64,000 bases of DNA from Maylandia zebra (lineage: Eukaryota; Chordata; Actinopteri; Cichliformes; Cichlidae). Below are positions 1 through 10,310 of the stretch, one piece after another; within the stretch, counting starts at the first letter, position 1, and every line of letters starts with the position of its first letter. Both the position numbers and the translations under genes were made by a program. The DNA is taken from positions 3,235,556 to 3,299,555 of the forward strand of contig NC_135187.1 of the NCBI RefSeq assembly GCF_041146795.1, in the 5' to 3' direction. The notes below the pieces were generated by a model. It was given only the letters and a program-made list of their open reading frames with translations. It made no database searches and was not told where the DNA came from.

Positions 1-286
1 GTGAGCTCTGCTGTGGGAGGATCTGTGAGCATCAAGTGTACGACCAGTCAGAATGTTCATGCTTCTGGAAGTACGCACTATTTACACTGGTACCAACAGA
101 AAGATGGAGGAGTTCCTAAACTGCTCATTTATGCTGCTAGCAATCGACAATCAGGGATTCCAGCTCGTTTTACAGGCAGTGGATCAAACTCTGACTTCAC
201 TCTGACCATCAGTGGAGTCCAGGCTGAAGATGCAGCAGTTTATTACTGTCAGAGTTATCACTATCCTAACAGTCAGTATGTGTTCA
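1..286 (+). CDS. IgL V segment V1, partial (kappa-like V domain)
   Basis: Variable segment of an immunoglobulin light chain, used to build the antigen-binding domain after V-J joining. The window starts inside framework 1, so leader, promoter and the first framework residues are missing. The frame is open to the recombination signal. It shows the first disulphide cysteine (IKCTTSQ), the WYQQK core of framework 2, the framework 3 run [17 protein letters not shown], and AEDAAVYYC with the second cysteine. CDR1 is long (about [10 protein letters not shown]) compared with V5 to V7. Downstream sequence is nearly identical to V2, V3, V5, V6 and V7. Probably functional, but the missing 5' part cannot be judged. 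Confidence 0.95.
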
Positions 287-314
287 CACAGTGAAAAACA
301 GTCGTACAAAAACC
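287..314 (+). other. V1 recombination signal (12-RSS)
   Basis: Consensus heptamer CACAGTG, a 12-base spacer, then nonamer ACAAAAACC. It faces right, away from V1. A 12-spacer on V paired with 23-spacers on J is the kappa-type arrangement. Confidence 0.96.
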
Positions 315-392
315 TCCCTCAGTCAGACTGAACAGAAACTGAAGTGACTGCTGCAGCTGGAAGATACTGCAGAGACTGATACAGTTCACTGA

Positions 393-394
<2 letters not shown>

Positions 395-469
<75 letters not shown>
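395..469. repeat. (CA)n microsatellite behind V1
   Basis: About 75 bases of pure CA. Equivalent tracts lie at the same distance behind V2, V3, V5, V6 and V7, so the tract belongs to the duplicated V module. Confidence 0.95.
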
Positions 470-472
<3 letters not shown>

Positions 473-830
473 AACTTTATTCAAACTTTGTAGAAAATTT
501 CAAAACGATTCTGTCAGGTTTATATTATTGGATTGTCATTTATGCGTAGAAATATTTGCTCATATATGCTTAGTTTTACAATCAATTGCATATTGAAAGA
601 GGTTTGATCCTGAGCAGTCTGTAAAGACTCTGTGTGCCTTCCAGAGTGTTCTGGCATGCACACTCACATTCTGGGGGCACGAGAGAGGTCGTACCTTCCT
701 TTATTGTTTTATGGTATATCAAACACACCAATATACGTTTTAGTTCAAGTGCCTTTTGTTTAGATGAACTGCTGGACTTCCAGACCAGCAGGATTAGGGA
801 AGTCTTTATGGGGTCACATCTTGACCCCCC

Positions 831-861
<31 letters not shown>

Positions 862-2693
862 ACACACACACCTACACACACACTTATCTAAGACAAAGTG
901 AGTCAATGTGTGATATGTAACATGTAATCCTAATGACTTTCTACCTCACCTACACCGCTTCTCTGAGATTTTAAGCACTTTCGGTCCCTAGTTAGAACAT
1001 ATAGTTATTAAAGTTACATAATTTTCTCAAAGATCAGTAAACCTTTTGGCTGACGAAAATAAAAAATGTGCAAGCTTGCACTCTCTGTAATGTACAGATT
1101 TCTGTACACAGAGTAGTGAGAAAGATTCAAATGCCAGCACTCAGTAAGGTGCAGTAAGTGCTGAATAATTGTACTTTTTCAATAGTAAGTGTTGTTTTTT
1201 GATGCTCACTAAATTATGTAAAAGTGTATTACATCCTCGGTGTAACAAGAATTTGTCTCCCGACTCCAACTCCACCCAAGAATAAGCCAAAACCAAAAAC
1301 AAGTGTAAATGCAGTACACCCATTTATTAACTTTGGCAGTGAGCTGTGCCAAAATATTGAAACAAAAGATTTCTAAACATCCCTAATCTGTTTGTTCAGT
1401 GGGGGAGGCCCAGGAGAGAGGGGTGATGTGGCTGTCAGTCATCTGGTAGTTAAGAGCTCTCTGTCCATCCAGTTTTCCAGTTTGGGAACAGGAATCAGTC
1501 AACCCAACCACTCAGCAGGCACCTGTGAGGGACGAGAGAGAAACACCCACACATACATCCTCTGATGGGAAGAGTCTGTCACGGCGGGGTGCGCCAGTGT
1601 GAAGAATGAGGTAGACCCAGATGCAGACACAGTGGAGACAAAACGTAGTTTCAAAAATAAAGCGAGCCTCTATCTGATTCAAAGAAAAATACAATTTATA
1701 AAAACTATATAATAAAGATTATTCCTCAAGCATTTACATTATAGCCATATGATGAATAACTGATTATAGTGAGTGCTTCAGTAACAGCTCTGAGCAGCAT
1801 GTGTGTGTAATACCACACACAGGCCACAAGAGAGCAGCACTGTTATACAGCTTTACAGACACGTCCACGGCTGATCAATTGAAAGGTTTATTGTAGTTTA
1901 TTAATAAATTAAATGCTTTACATGTGACACATTTCACAGAAGTCGAGCTCAATAAAGATGCTTCAAGAAAAAAGCATAGAGTCAAACCAAGGACATTACT
2001 CCTGCAACATGAGCATTGTCTATGCAGCCAGAGGTATTTATCTTAATTTTAATTAAAATCATCAAAGGTTGCTGAGTTTTCTTCTGATTTTCAAGCATTT
2101 TAGTTTTATACAAATGCTATAACTGTATTTATGACTTAGCTCAGTTTAAAATGAGTTTTAACTGACAGATTTGCTTCATCATTTTAAGGGATGAAGGGTC
2201 CTGTCCTGGCAACGTCTGACTAGAAACTAGAGCAGCAGATGAGTCACAGAGTCCCTCCTTACTCAGTATTATGTTAACAGTCTTTACAGAAAGACGTTTA
2301 GACATTTAGAGAAATTAGGATTACAGGAAAAACTGATAATTTAATTCATTGTGATCTTCAACATATTTTGGTTGGCTCGTGTGATGGGGCACGCAATCAA
2401 TGGTGGATCAATGTCCCTCTTAAGGGAAAATCTGGGACTTTCCACCATTTGCCTTTTAGAACCAAAGAAACTTCTCGGATGAAACATCCTCAAGAACTTA
2501 CAGAGGTCCAGTCGCTTTATTTCCAGACTCCTAAGATAAATAACTAATAACACATTTTACATTGATTTATGAATACTAAAGTATAAGTCCACGGTCATTA
2601 AGTGTGATCTTTTACATTAATTTTAGCCAGACGTAATGAATCCTATGTGGAGTGTGTCCCTGTTGAATATGGTCCAGTGGGTTGTACCTTCAC
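470..2693. other. Non-coding interval V1 to hAT element
   Basis: No gene recognised. Contains a poly-C/CA tract near 825-871 and AT-rich unique-looking DNA. A stretch near 1560-1690 resembles the edge of a dispersed repeat, but it could not be classified. Short open frames here have no recognisable content. Confidence 0.6.
825..871. repeat. Poly-C followed by (CA)n
   Basis: About 23 consecutive C residues run directly into a CA tract. Simple repeat. Confidence 0.9.
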
Positions 2694-3714
2694 CAGAGAT
2701 GGGCAGTAACGCGTTACCTGTAACGCGTTACTGTAATCTGATTACTTTTTTCAAGTAACGAGTAAAGTAAGGGATTACTATTGCAAAATCGGTAATTAGA
2801 TTACCGTTACTTTCCCGTAGGAACGCTGCGTTACTGCGTTACTAAAACCGTGATTTTTTTTGCGAGAATGTCTCATGACAGTGACGTAAGCAAGTGCGAC
2901 GTTGGTGACAGCAGCTGTGTGCAGATCAACAATGGATAATATATCGAGTGCGGGAGAGAGTATGAGCGTGCAGCGTTTAAAGTGTGGAAGTACTGACCTT
3001 ACTTTGAGTTTGATTCCATAAAAAGTGACAAAAACATTAGTGTCTGCTGTGCGTGGGAAGAAAACTTCTTTTTACAGCGAAAAAAACCCCTAAACTTCCG
3101 AGCAAGCACCGAGTAGCTACGACGTGATGGGAAACTCACAGAGACACTCGCGCGGATTCTTCAACTGACCGCAGCACACCTACACCAGGGTAACCCTCCG
3201 CCTACCCTGCTCCTGCTTTACAGGTGAAAATAGAGCAAAAGGACCGCTGAGTCTTTGACTTTATTTATTTTCTGCTGTGTTTTACTTGCATCTGTTTGAA
3301 AGAGTGAGTGAAAACACAAAAAATATTTTATTTTATGTGCTGGAATGTGTAGAAAATAGGTTTAAATGTTAAACTAATTTATTCAAGTCAGAGAATGTTG
3401 CATATAATTAAATGTTTTGCTTGATGCATAAAGTTAAAAGATTAAAACTGATAAAACAAGTTAAAAAAAGAGACTTTTCCATTTGATTACATTTTGTATG
3501 ATGGATTATGTAGAAAAAGTAGAATTGGGCTGAAAGATCTATCACTTTATCACCTCTTCAGGTTGTAAATCGTGTTTTTAAAAAGTAACTAAGTAACTAA
3601 GTAATTAATTACTTTTGAAAATAAGTAATCAGTAAAGTAACGGGATTACTTTTTGGGGGGAGTAATCAGTAATTAGTTACTGATTACTTTTTTCAAGTAA
3701 CTTGACCAACACTG
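2694..3714 (+). mobile_element. Internally deleted hAT-type transposon with perfect 8-bp TSD
   Basis: A 1,021-bp element flanked by the perfect 8-bp duplication ACCTTCAC (2686-2693 and 3715-3722), diagnostic of hAT transposition. The ends are the common fish type: CAGAGATGGGCAGTAACGCG at the left, and a right end reading outward as CAGTGTTGGTCAAGTTACTT. Around 2960-3110 a broken frame resembles the N-terminal zinc-finger region of hAT transposases (KVW...FEFDSIKSDKNISV). No catalytic region is present, so it is a non-autonomous relic. Confidence 0.9.
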
Positions 3715-4006
3715 ACCTTCACTTACTTTTAGTCTGCAGCAAATCTATTACTATATTTACATATAAAGATTGTGTTATTCTACCCCACGCATATTCAGCA
3801 ATTATAGCAGAATTTTTTCTTAAATAGACAAATGTGCACAAATTCTAATTATTAAATTACAGAAATGAAAGATTAATAACTAATGATATTTTCTTGCTAT
3901 CTGAAAAATTTACACTTGGTGAAGTATTAACATTTTTGCGTTTTTCATGCAAATTTTTGTATATGGATGGATTACTGTGCAAAAAAGGCATTTCCATAGA
4001 GAGGCA

Positions 4007-4014
4007 CTTTGCAT
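4007..4014 (+). promoter_or_regulatory. Octamer-like promoter element of V2
   Basis: CTTTGCAT matches seven of eight bases of the Ig octamer ATTTGCAT, which binds Oct factors. It lies 119 bases before the leader ATG, with a TTTATAG TATA-like box between. The same element precedes V3 to V7. Confidence 0.75.
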
Positions 4015-4132
4015 CAGCAGCACCATGCTCCAGTGCTCTGGGAGAGTTTATAGTCCTGAGAGTTGAACACTGGATGACTGACAGCTGTCCTTCATCACAA
4101 CAGAAGCCACAGAAATCCTCCTCATCAAAAAC

Positions 4133-4615
4133 ATGACTTTGATCTGCGTCCTCATCTGGACTCTCCTCTGCTGCTGCTTCACAGGTAAAGTCCAGAGAAT
4201 CAAACTCCTCTCCTCTATCAACATCTGTCCCTCTGAAATGAAGCCCACAAAACCATGAAGCTGCTTTATGTTTTTGTCTCTGTGTCCTCAGAGTCCAGAG
4301 GACAGATCACAGTGACTCAGCCTGGAGCAGTGAGCTCTGCTGTGGGAGGATCTGTGAGCATCAAGTGTACGACCAGTCAGAATGTTCATGTTTATAGCAA
4401 CAATCACTGTTTAGCCTGGTACCAACAGAAAGATGGAGAAACTCCCAAACGTCTCATTTACTGGTCTAGCACTCGACAATCAGGGATTCCAGCTCGTTTT
4501 ACAGGCAGTGGATCAAACTCTGACTTCACTCTGACCATCAGTGGAGTCCAGGCTGAAGATGCAGCAGTTTATTACTGTCAGAGTTTTCACTATCCTAACA
4601 GTCAGTATGTGTTCA
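4133..4615 (+). CDS. IgL V segment V2 (leader 4133-4184, V exon 4292-4615)
   Basis: Complete V gene. The 52-nt leader exon starts at the ATG giving [17 protein letters not shown], a hydrophobic signal peptide, and ends at donor GTAAAG. The 107-base intron ends in TCCTCAG. The V exon continues as [10 protein letters not shown] and has both disulphide cysteines, WYQQK and the [13 protein letters not shown] framework. CDR1 contains an extra cysteine (SNNHCLAW), unusual among the V segments here. It lies 1.05 kb from C1, which is on the other strand, so it would join J1 by inverting the C1 interval. Confidence 0.95.
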
Positions 4616-4643
4616 CACAGTGAAAAACAGTCGTACAAAAACC
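4616..4643 (+). other. V2 recombination signal (12-RSS)
   Basis: CACAGTG, 12-base spacer, ACAAAAACC. Identical to the V1 signal including the spacer. Confidence 0.96.
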
Positions 4644-4722
4644 TCCCTCAGTCAGACTGAACAGAAACTGAAGTGACTGCTGCAGCTGGAAGATACTGCA
4701 GAGACTGATACAGTTCACTGAG

Positions 4723-4725
<3 letters not shown>

Positions 4726-4779
<54 letters not shown>
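4726..4779. repeat. (CA)n microsatellite behind V2
   Basis: About 54 bases of CA, marking the end of the duplicated V module. Confidence 0.95.
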
Positions 4780-4780
<1 letters not shown>

Positions 4781-5579
4781 TTTTCTCTCAGCGACATTCA
4801 GCACAAATTTGTGCTTTATTAACTAAAGAACAAAGGTGGCCCAGTAACAGAAACCAAGGTCAATCTTAGTCATGACCTTTGACCTTAGCAGTGGAGCAAA
4901 GCCACAACATCTATAACAAGCAACAAAAATCTGAAAATGTTTATTATCAGCAAGGGTGAAAATAAAAACAATACACCTGCGAATTTAAGATTTTACTGTA
5001 AACATATCATCAAACATGAACATGAGTGAAAAAGCTGTTATTGAAACTTTGTACTTCAGATTCTTTCTAATCACTCCTTGTATTCGTTGACTCTCCTGTC
5101 TGTGAGTTCTCCTCAGAACAAACAGCTTATTAGAGACACTAAAGACTCTTTCTTCTTTAGACTTGCTTTGTAGTCTGGTGAGGCTGTTTCCGTGGTAACC
5201 AGGTCCCAGCATTGCTTCATGAACCAGTCTGTCTGGTTCAGGTGAGCAACACCACCAACAACCTACCACACACATTTAAATAAACATAAAAATAACCTGA
5301 ACAACTTTAAAACTCCTTTTTCAGCTTTTGCCAAAATGCAGATCTCCTTAGTGGTTCTTTCAGCCTGTGTTTTATTTTACCAGTGTAAAATAAAGACATC
5401 ATGTTGGAGTGCAGAGTTGGTCTGAATTCTTCTAAATGAAACATATATTCATCAAGTGCAGGTTTGTAGATTTGAATAAAATTAAATGTCTGATTCAACC
5501 AAAATTCACTTTGCAAAACATCTTTATTACCTAAAACATGAATGTTGTCATTATGAGAAAGAAAATAACAGTTTTAGTC
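4780..5579. other. Interval V2 to C1
   Basis: No coding or repeat structure recognised. It spans the region between the V2 module and the polyadenylation signal of C1, which is read from the other strand. Confidence 0.6.
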
Positions 5580-5585
5580 TTTATT
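5580..5585 (-). terminator. Polyadenylation signal for C1
   Basis: AATAAA on the - strand, about 80 bases past the C1 stop codon. C2 and C3 have the same hexamer at similar distances. Confidence 0.7.
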
Positions 5586-5664
5586 TGTTCTTCAAAAAGA
5601 AAGATGGAGAGACAGTTACAGAGTTGAGAATGAGAGCATTAAACCAGTATCAGGTTGAGTCAGG

Positions 5665-5990
5665 TCAGGACTGGGAACACTGGTCTCTCCTCAGTGGCTC
5701 TGAGACCAGAGCCTGGCAGCCCTGGGTGGCCTCACAGGTCACAGAGCCCACCTTCATCCAGCGGTCTGCAGGGAGCCTCAGGGTGCTGCTCCAGCTGTAG
5801 AGGCCGTCGTTCTGCAGCACCACGGGGCTCCTGCTCTCCTCCCAGCTGATGCTGCCACTGCCATCCACCTTCCAGGACAGACTCCAGTCTGAGGGGAAGC
5901 CCTTGTTGGCCAGACATGTGATTGTTGCAGTCCCCTGCTGTAGCTCCTCACTGGAGGGGGGCAACACTGTCAGGACGGGACGGGCATCAC
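5665..5990 (-). CDS. IgL constant exon C1 (kappa-like CL domain)
   Basis: Single-exon light-chain constant domain of 326 nt, about 107 residues, read on the - strand. The acceptor TCTCCTAG precedes it. The first two bases complete a codon split with the J (C+GT = Arg with J1). Features of a CL domain: [14 protein letters not shown], the cysteine in [11 protein letters not shown], the core W in [16 protein letters not shown], the second cysteine in SVTCEATQG, and the C-terminal DQCSQS whose cysteine would pair with the heavy chain. It has one additional cysteine (TQGCQALV) where C2 and C3 have serine (TCC to TGC). The sequence resembles teleost kappa-like (L1/L3 group) chains; the exact isotype name is not certain. 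Confidence 0.95.
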
Positions 5991-6674
5991 CTAGGAGACA
6001 CCAATCAGCTTAGAGCACAGGGAGCACACAGCTGTCAATCAAACCACAGACAGTCGGACACCTTTACTGTAAGAGCTGATTTTCTCCGTTAAGAAGTTTC
6101 TGTCAGGTGTTTTTTCTGCTCCACCAGTCATTCACTCACACATTGTTTCACTTCCCTTTAAGAAACCTCTCATGCATATCAGCACAGAGAGAATCATCAC
6201 ACAGTTTGAGCTGAAATATGTTCAAACTACACTGGAAATAAAAGAAGCAGATGTGGAAACATTTACAAAACAAGTTTAAAATCATCAATATTGTACATGA
6301 CTGACATTAATATTAACTGGAAACAAATAAATAGAATAAATTAATTAATTCAGCGAAACGAAATGCTCTTCCTGTATATCTAAAACAATTTTTAAAATTC
6401 ACACAAACTCAAAGTAATTTCAAGCAATACTTGAAAGTTTTTCTTCTTTATATTATTGTTGGATTTTTTTTTCAGTTTAATTTGACTGAAATGTAGACAT
6501 AATATTTTGACAGAGCAGATCTGAATTATCCTCCATGACACAAGAGGATGATAAAAAATTCCAGCATCAAACTTATTGTAAAGCTACGTGCTTTTCTCTT
6601 AAAATCAGAAGAGAAATTGTTAAATGCACTTTAATAAAAAGACAGTATTTGATAGTAAACCAGAATAAACTTAC
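5991..6674 (-). other. J1 to C1 intron
   Basis: A 684-base intron between the J1 donor and the C1 acceptor. The part next to C1 is closely similar to the corresponding part of the C2 and C3 introns. An intronic enhancer is possible but not identified by a motif here. Confidence 0.7.
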
Positions 6675-6712
6675 GTCCAACATCCAGTCTGGTTCCTCCA
6701 CCAAAAGTCCAC
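6675..6712 (-). CDS. J segment J1
   Basis: A 38-nt joining segment too short for ORF finding. Read on the - strand it encodes [12 protein letters not shown] plus one base, with the FGGG motif that defines light-chain J regions, then donor GTAAG. The leading base and the 38-nt length give the phase needed for the C1 exon. It is the only J of the first cluster. A 23-RSS sits directly upstream. Confidence 0.95.
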
Positions 6713-6751
6713 CACAGTGATACAAACTCATTGAGGCGCCGTACAAAAACC
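6713..6751 (-). other. J1 recombination signal (23-RSS)
   Basis: Reading on the - strand: nonamer GGTTTTTGT, 23-base spacer, heptamer CACTGTG next to J. Both half-sites match consensus. Confidence 0.96.
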
Positions 6752-6917
6752 TCTGACTGTAGAGAGACACGGCTCTCTGACTCTGAGACAAACAAACTCA
6801 ACTAAATCATTCACTGTTTGCACAGCAGCCATGACTCAGCTGATGTGACTTCTTCAAATATCATCATACAATGTTAGTTTAAATACAGTTCAATCCATGA
6901 GCTTTTGGACGATCACA

Positions 6918-7735
6918 TTTTTTTGTCCTGTCCCGTTCGGCACTGAAGCAATCAGAATTATTGTCTGAAGGCCAAGAAAAATTCTCAACAGATTTATTTT
7001 CTCAAGTGAATCAGTGCCATACTGGTCCACTTGATTGATCTTCATTATTTTTTTATTTTTTTATTTTTTTAAATGATTACAATTGGAACAGATATAACCA
7101 GGGGATCGTAAAGAGAAAGACAGATAAGAGAAGTTTAAGAAAAGGAGAGGGAAAGAAAAACAGAGGGGAAGAGGGACAGTGAGAAAAGACAATGAAAACC
7201 CATGAGATCACCTGCTGGAAGAAAAAGAAGAAAACAAGCAAAAAGAGAACAACACAGTAGGGAGACCACAGCAACAACCTAGATAAGCATAAGTAAGAGT
7301 AAATAATAAAGACTGAATGCTACTGAGCAGCACAAAAGACCGACAGCAGACGATATGCTTAGAGGCAGCATCCAAGGAAGACGGTGAGTGTCTGTGCACA
7401 CCTGTGTGCGTGAGTGCGCTTGTTTCCAAAAGGTTTCTCCATGTAACTATCTAATAGTAATTGTGGGGAGCCATAGCACTGCCCCCCAGGACATGGAGCA
7501 AGCACGGAGGACATCCAGGACCCAGACATCTAGATTCCCCCCAGAGCACAAGAGCCCAAGCAGGACCACTGGAGGGACAGCCGCCTCCCTCCTAGAAACA
7601 AGCTGGGGAGAGCCCCAGACGGGTGTGTGTGGGGGGGCGGTGAGATGGAGTCTAAGACCCAACCAGACATATAAACATAGACAAAGCTCTTCATAAAGCA
7701 TGCCTCATCCACAGACATTCATATAAACACTAAAT
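6918..7735 (-). mobile_element. LINE 3' end, L1/Tx1-like, copy A (5'-truncated)
   Basis: Begins with a short T run followed by CTGTCCCGTTCGG and about 800 bases alignable with the 3' UTRs of the longer copies at 10.3-12.1 kb and 25.2-30.1 kb. It is the most diverged of the three and lacks coding sequence. It lies just upstream of J1; sequence up to about 6917 matches the flank of J2c, which places the insertion point. The right boundary is approximate. Confidence 0.7.
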
Positions 7736-8600
7736 CCTATGCCTGAGTGCTTTCTATCTAGCATTGAGACAAATGTTCAGCATTTTACTCTCACCAGTCA
7801 GAGAGTCTAAAATATTTGAAACTGTAGCCTTTTGTGTTTGTCACTGATCAATATCTGAGTAATATTATTCATAATTAGGCACTAACACACATGGTGTCTT
7901 GATGCACGCTCAATCATCCAGGTAAGTAAAACCCACAAGGTTGATTCTGTTCATCTGGACGCAGCGTTTTCAGGGGGAGAAACGTTTCGTCACTCATCCA
8001 GGTGACTTCTTCAGTCTCAGCTGACTGCAGGTTTCTCCAACCTTAGAAACAGCACATTTGCATAATAACTGAAACCAGCCCACTGAAGGAACAATGAGCT
8101 GGGAGGTCAGTTCCTTGATCATTAATATGCAAATTCTCATGACCATTAATGAACAGACACTGATCAATGGCCATGAGTAACACACATGGTCTGGTGCAAA
8201 GATTCAGTATAAGTTCTGATGATGTGCTGCTTATGTTTTTATGCTGTAATCTTTATAGTGTAGTACAGAGCACGATGAAGAAATGATGACTTTTCTTCGT
8301 GCAAATATTTACCAACTGTATTACCAGATTTTAAGTACGTCACAGAATAGCCTGCCCAATCCTCACAACCAAAGCTTGCTCAGCATAAGATGCACAATGT
8401 AAAACTTTAAAAAAATGCTTTTAAAAATAATCAACAAAACACAAATTGCTGAGTTTATGAATAACTCAATGGATTAATTAAAAAGAGAAAGAGGAAAAAA
8501 AAGATGAAATTACAGCAGACAGAAATACCAAATCACTGATTCTTGAACACAGAGTAAACCTTTTATAATGGACAAGGGCATTTCCATGATTTCCATAGAG
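7736..8600. other. Interval before V3
   Basis: No gene. The part near 7905-8190 looks like a diverged dispersed repeat fragment; its family could not be identified. The rest is AT-rich with nothing recognised. Confidence 0.5.
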
Positions 8601-8605
8601 AGGCA

Positions 8606-8613
8606 CTTTGCAT
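8606..8613 (+). promoter_or_regulatory. Octamer-like promoter element of V3
   Basis: CTTTGCAT, 119 bases or so before the leader ATG, within a promoter block identical to that of V2. Confidence 0.75.
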
Positions 8614-8731
8614 CAGCAGCACCATGCTCCAGTGCTCTGGGAGAGTTTATAGTCCTGAGAGTTGAACACTGGATGACTGACAGCTGTCCTTCATCACAAC
8701 AGAAGCCACAGAAATCCTCCTCATCAAAAAC

Positions 8732-9214
8732 ATGACTTTGATCTGCGTCCTCATCTGGACTCTCCTCTGCTGCTGCTTCACAGGTAAAGTCCAGAGAATC
8801 AAACTCCTCTCCTCTATCAACATCTGTCCCTCTGAAATGAAGCCCACAAAACCATGAAGCTGCTTTATGTTTTTGTCTCTGTGTCCTCAGAGTCCAGAGG
8901 ACAGATCACAGTGACTCAGCCTGGAGCAGTGAGCTCTGCTGTGGGAGGAACTGTGAGCATCAAGTGTACGACCAGTCAGGATGTTTATGTTTATAGCAAC
9001 AACCATATTTTAGCCTGGTACCAACAGAAAGATGGAGGAGTTCCCAAACGTCTCATTCACTCTGCTAGCACTCGAGAATCAGGGATTCCAGCTCGTTTTA
9101 CAGGCAGTGGATCAAACTCTGACTTCAGTCTGATCATCAGTGGAGTCCAGGCTGAAGATGCAGCAGTTTATTACTGTCAGAGTTTTCACTATCCTAACAA
9201 TCAGGATGTGTTCA
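8732..9214 (+). CDS. IgL V segment V3 (leader 8732-8783, V exon 8891-9214)
   Basis: Complete V gene with the same leader ([17 protein letters not shown]), donor and intron as V2. The V exon is open, with both cysteines, WYQQK and the NSDFSLIISG variant of framework 3. CDR1 is about DVYVYSNNHI. It lies to the right of J1 and could join it by inverting itself into the - orientation. Looks functional. Confidence 0.95.
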
Positions 9215-9242
9215 CACAGTGAAAAACAGTCGTACAAAAACC
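9215..9242 (+). other. V3 recombination signal (12-RSS)
   Basis: CACAGTG, 12-base spacer, ACAAAAACC, as in V1 and V2. Confidence 0.96.
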
Positions 9243-9320
9243 TCCCTCAGTCAGACTGAACAGAAACTGAAGTGACTGCTGCAGCTGGAAGATACTGCAG
9301 AGACTGATACAGTTCACTGA

Positions 9321-9322
<2 letters not shown>

Positions 9323-9387
<65 letters not shown>
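9323..9387. repeat. (CA)n microsatellite behind V3
   Basis: About 65 bases of CA at the conserved distance behind the RSS. Confidence 0.95.
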
Positions 9388-9389
<2 letters not shown>

Positions 9390-10310
9390 TAAATGCTTTT
9401 TATACCTTAGTGAGGACATCTAGTTGACTTAATGCTTTCCCCAGCCTCTTACCCTAACCTTAAAAATGAATCCTGAACTCTAACACCTAGCTGAAATCTT
9501 AAATTAACTGTATCCCTGACACTAAACCCACATTTTGAGCCTTGTGGCTATTTAATAATAGGAGACCAAAAAAAGGTGACTTGACCATTTCTTCACCTGA
9601 GAAAGTCTTGGGTTGTCAGTGTTCTTTGGGTCATTATCTATTTGCACTGTGAAGTGCTGTCCAATGACTTTCCAACTACTCCAATGAGTAACATTGGCTC
9701 CAACATCTTTGACAGATGATGTGATATGCTTCAGATCAGTTTTCCTTCTTCATCATTTTCTTTTCTAATTATGCTGATAAAACTTCATCTTGGAACTGTT
9801 CCTGATTGTTCTGTGTTTTTCTGGCAAAGTCTAATCCAGTCTTCCAGTTCTTGAGTGTAACCAGCAGTTTGTAACTGGTAAGAGTTTCCTTTCATGAAGA
9901 TGACTCTTGATCTCTTGGTAGTAGACTTAGACTATGATACAGCCACCTGGGGCTACTGTAGCTCAGAAGCATCCATCCAATGCATCCATCTCAGTCTAAA
10001 TGTGTTTGAATGTTGTATAGAAAGCATTCCAGTAGGAAAAGCATACAAATTGTTCTTGTATTTCTTTATGGGTGAATGAGCAGAAAAGCACTATAGAAAA
10101 ACCAGTCCATTTCCCCCTTAGAGAGTATTTTAGACTAATGAATATGACGTGTAAAGTACTCAAAATTAAGCTGTGGTAGAGTTTTTTTCCTTAAACTATG
10201 AATTCTGTCCTCATTCGTTTCAGCTTTCTTCTGTGGTCTTTTAGGCCTTATTTTTGTTGTGCTGGCCAATACAATCATTCCTTTTAAAAATGAACCAGGT
10301 TGTTGATTTG
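9388..10310. other. Duplicated non-coding interval (paralogue of about 33.4-34.1 kb)
   Basis: From roughly 9,600 to 10,140 this DNA aligns with 33,420-34,090, sharing long blocks such as GGCAAAGTCTAATCCAGTCT. It is either a segmental duplicate from copying of the locus or an unclassified dispersed repeat. No coding content is recognised. Confidence 0.6.

Noticed and set aside
273..464. Frames rich in alternating Cys-Val behind each V
   Set aside because: They are translations of the CA microsatellites.
4048..4248. A 66-codon antisense frame ([15 protein letters not shown]...) repeated identically at five V genes
   Set aside because: It is the complement of the leader exon and promoter of each V and is conserved only because the module is duplicated. 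No independent sign of coding.
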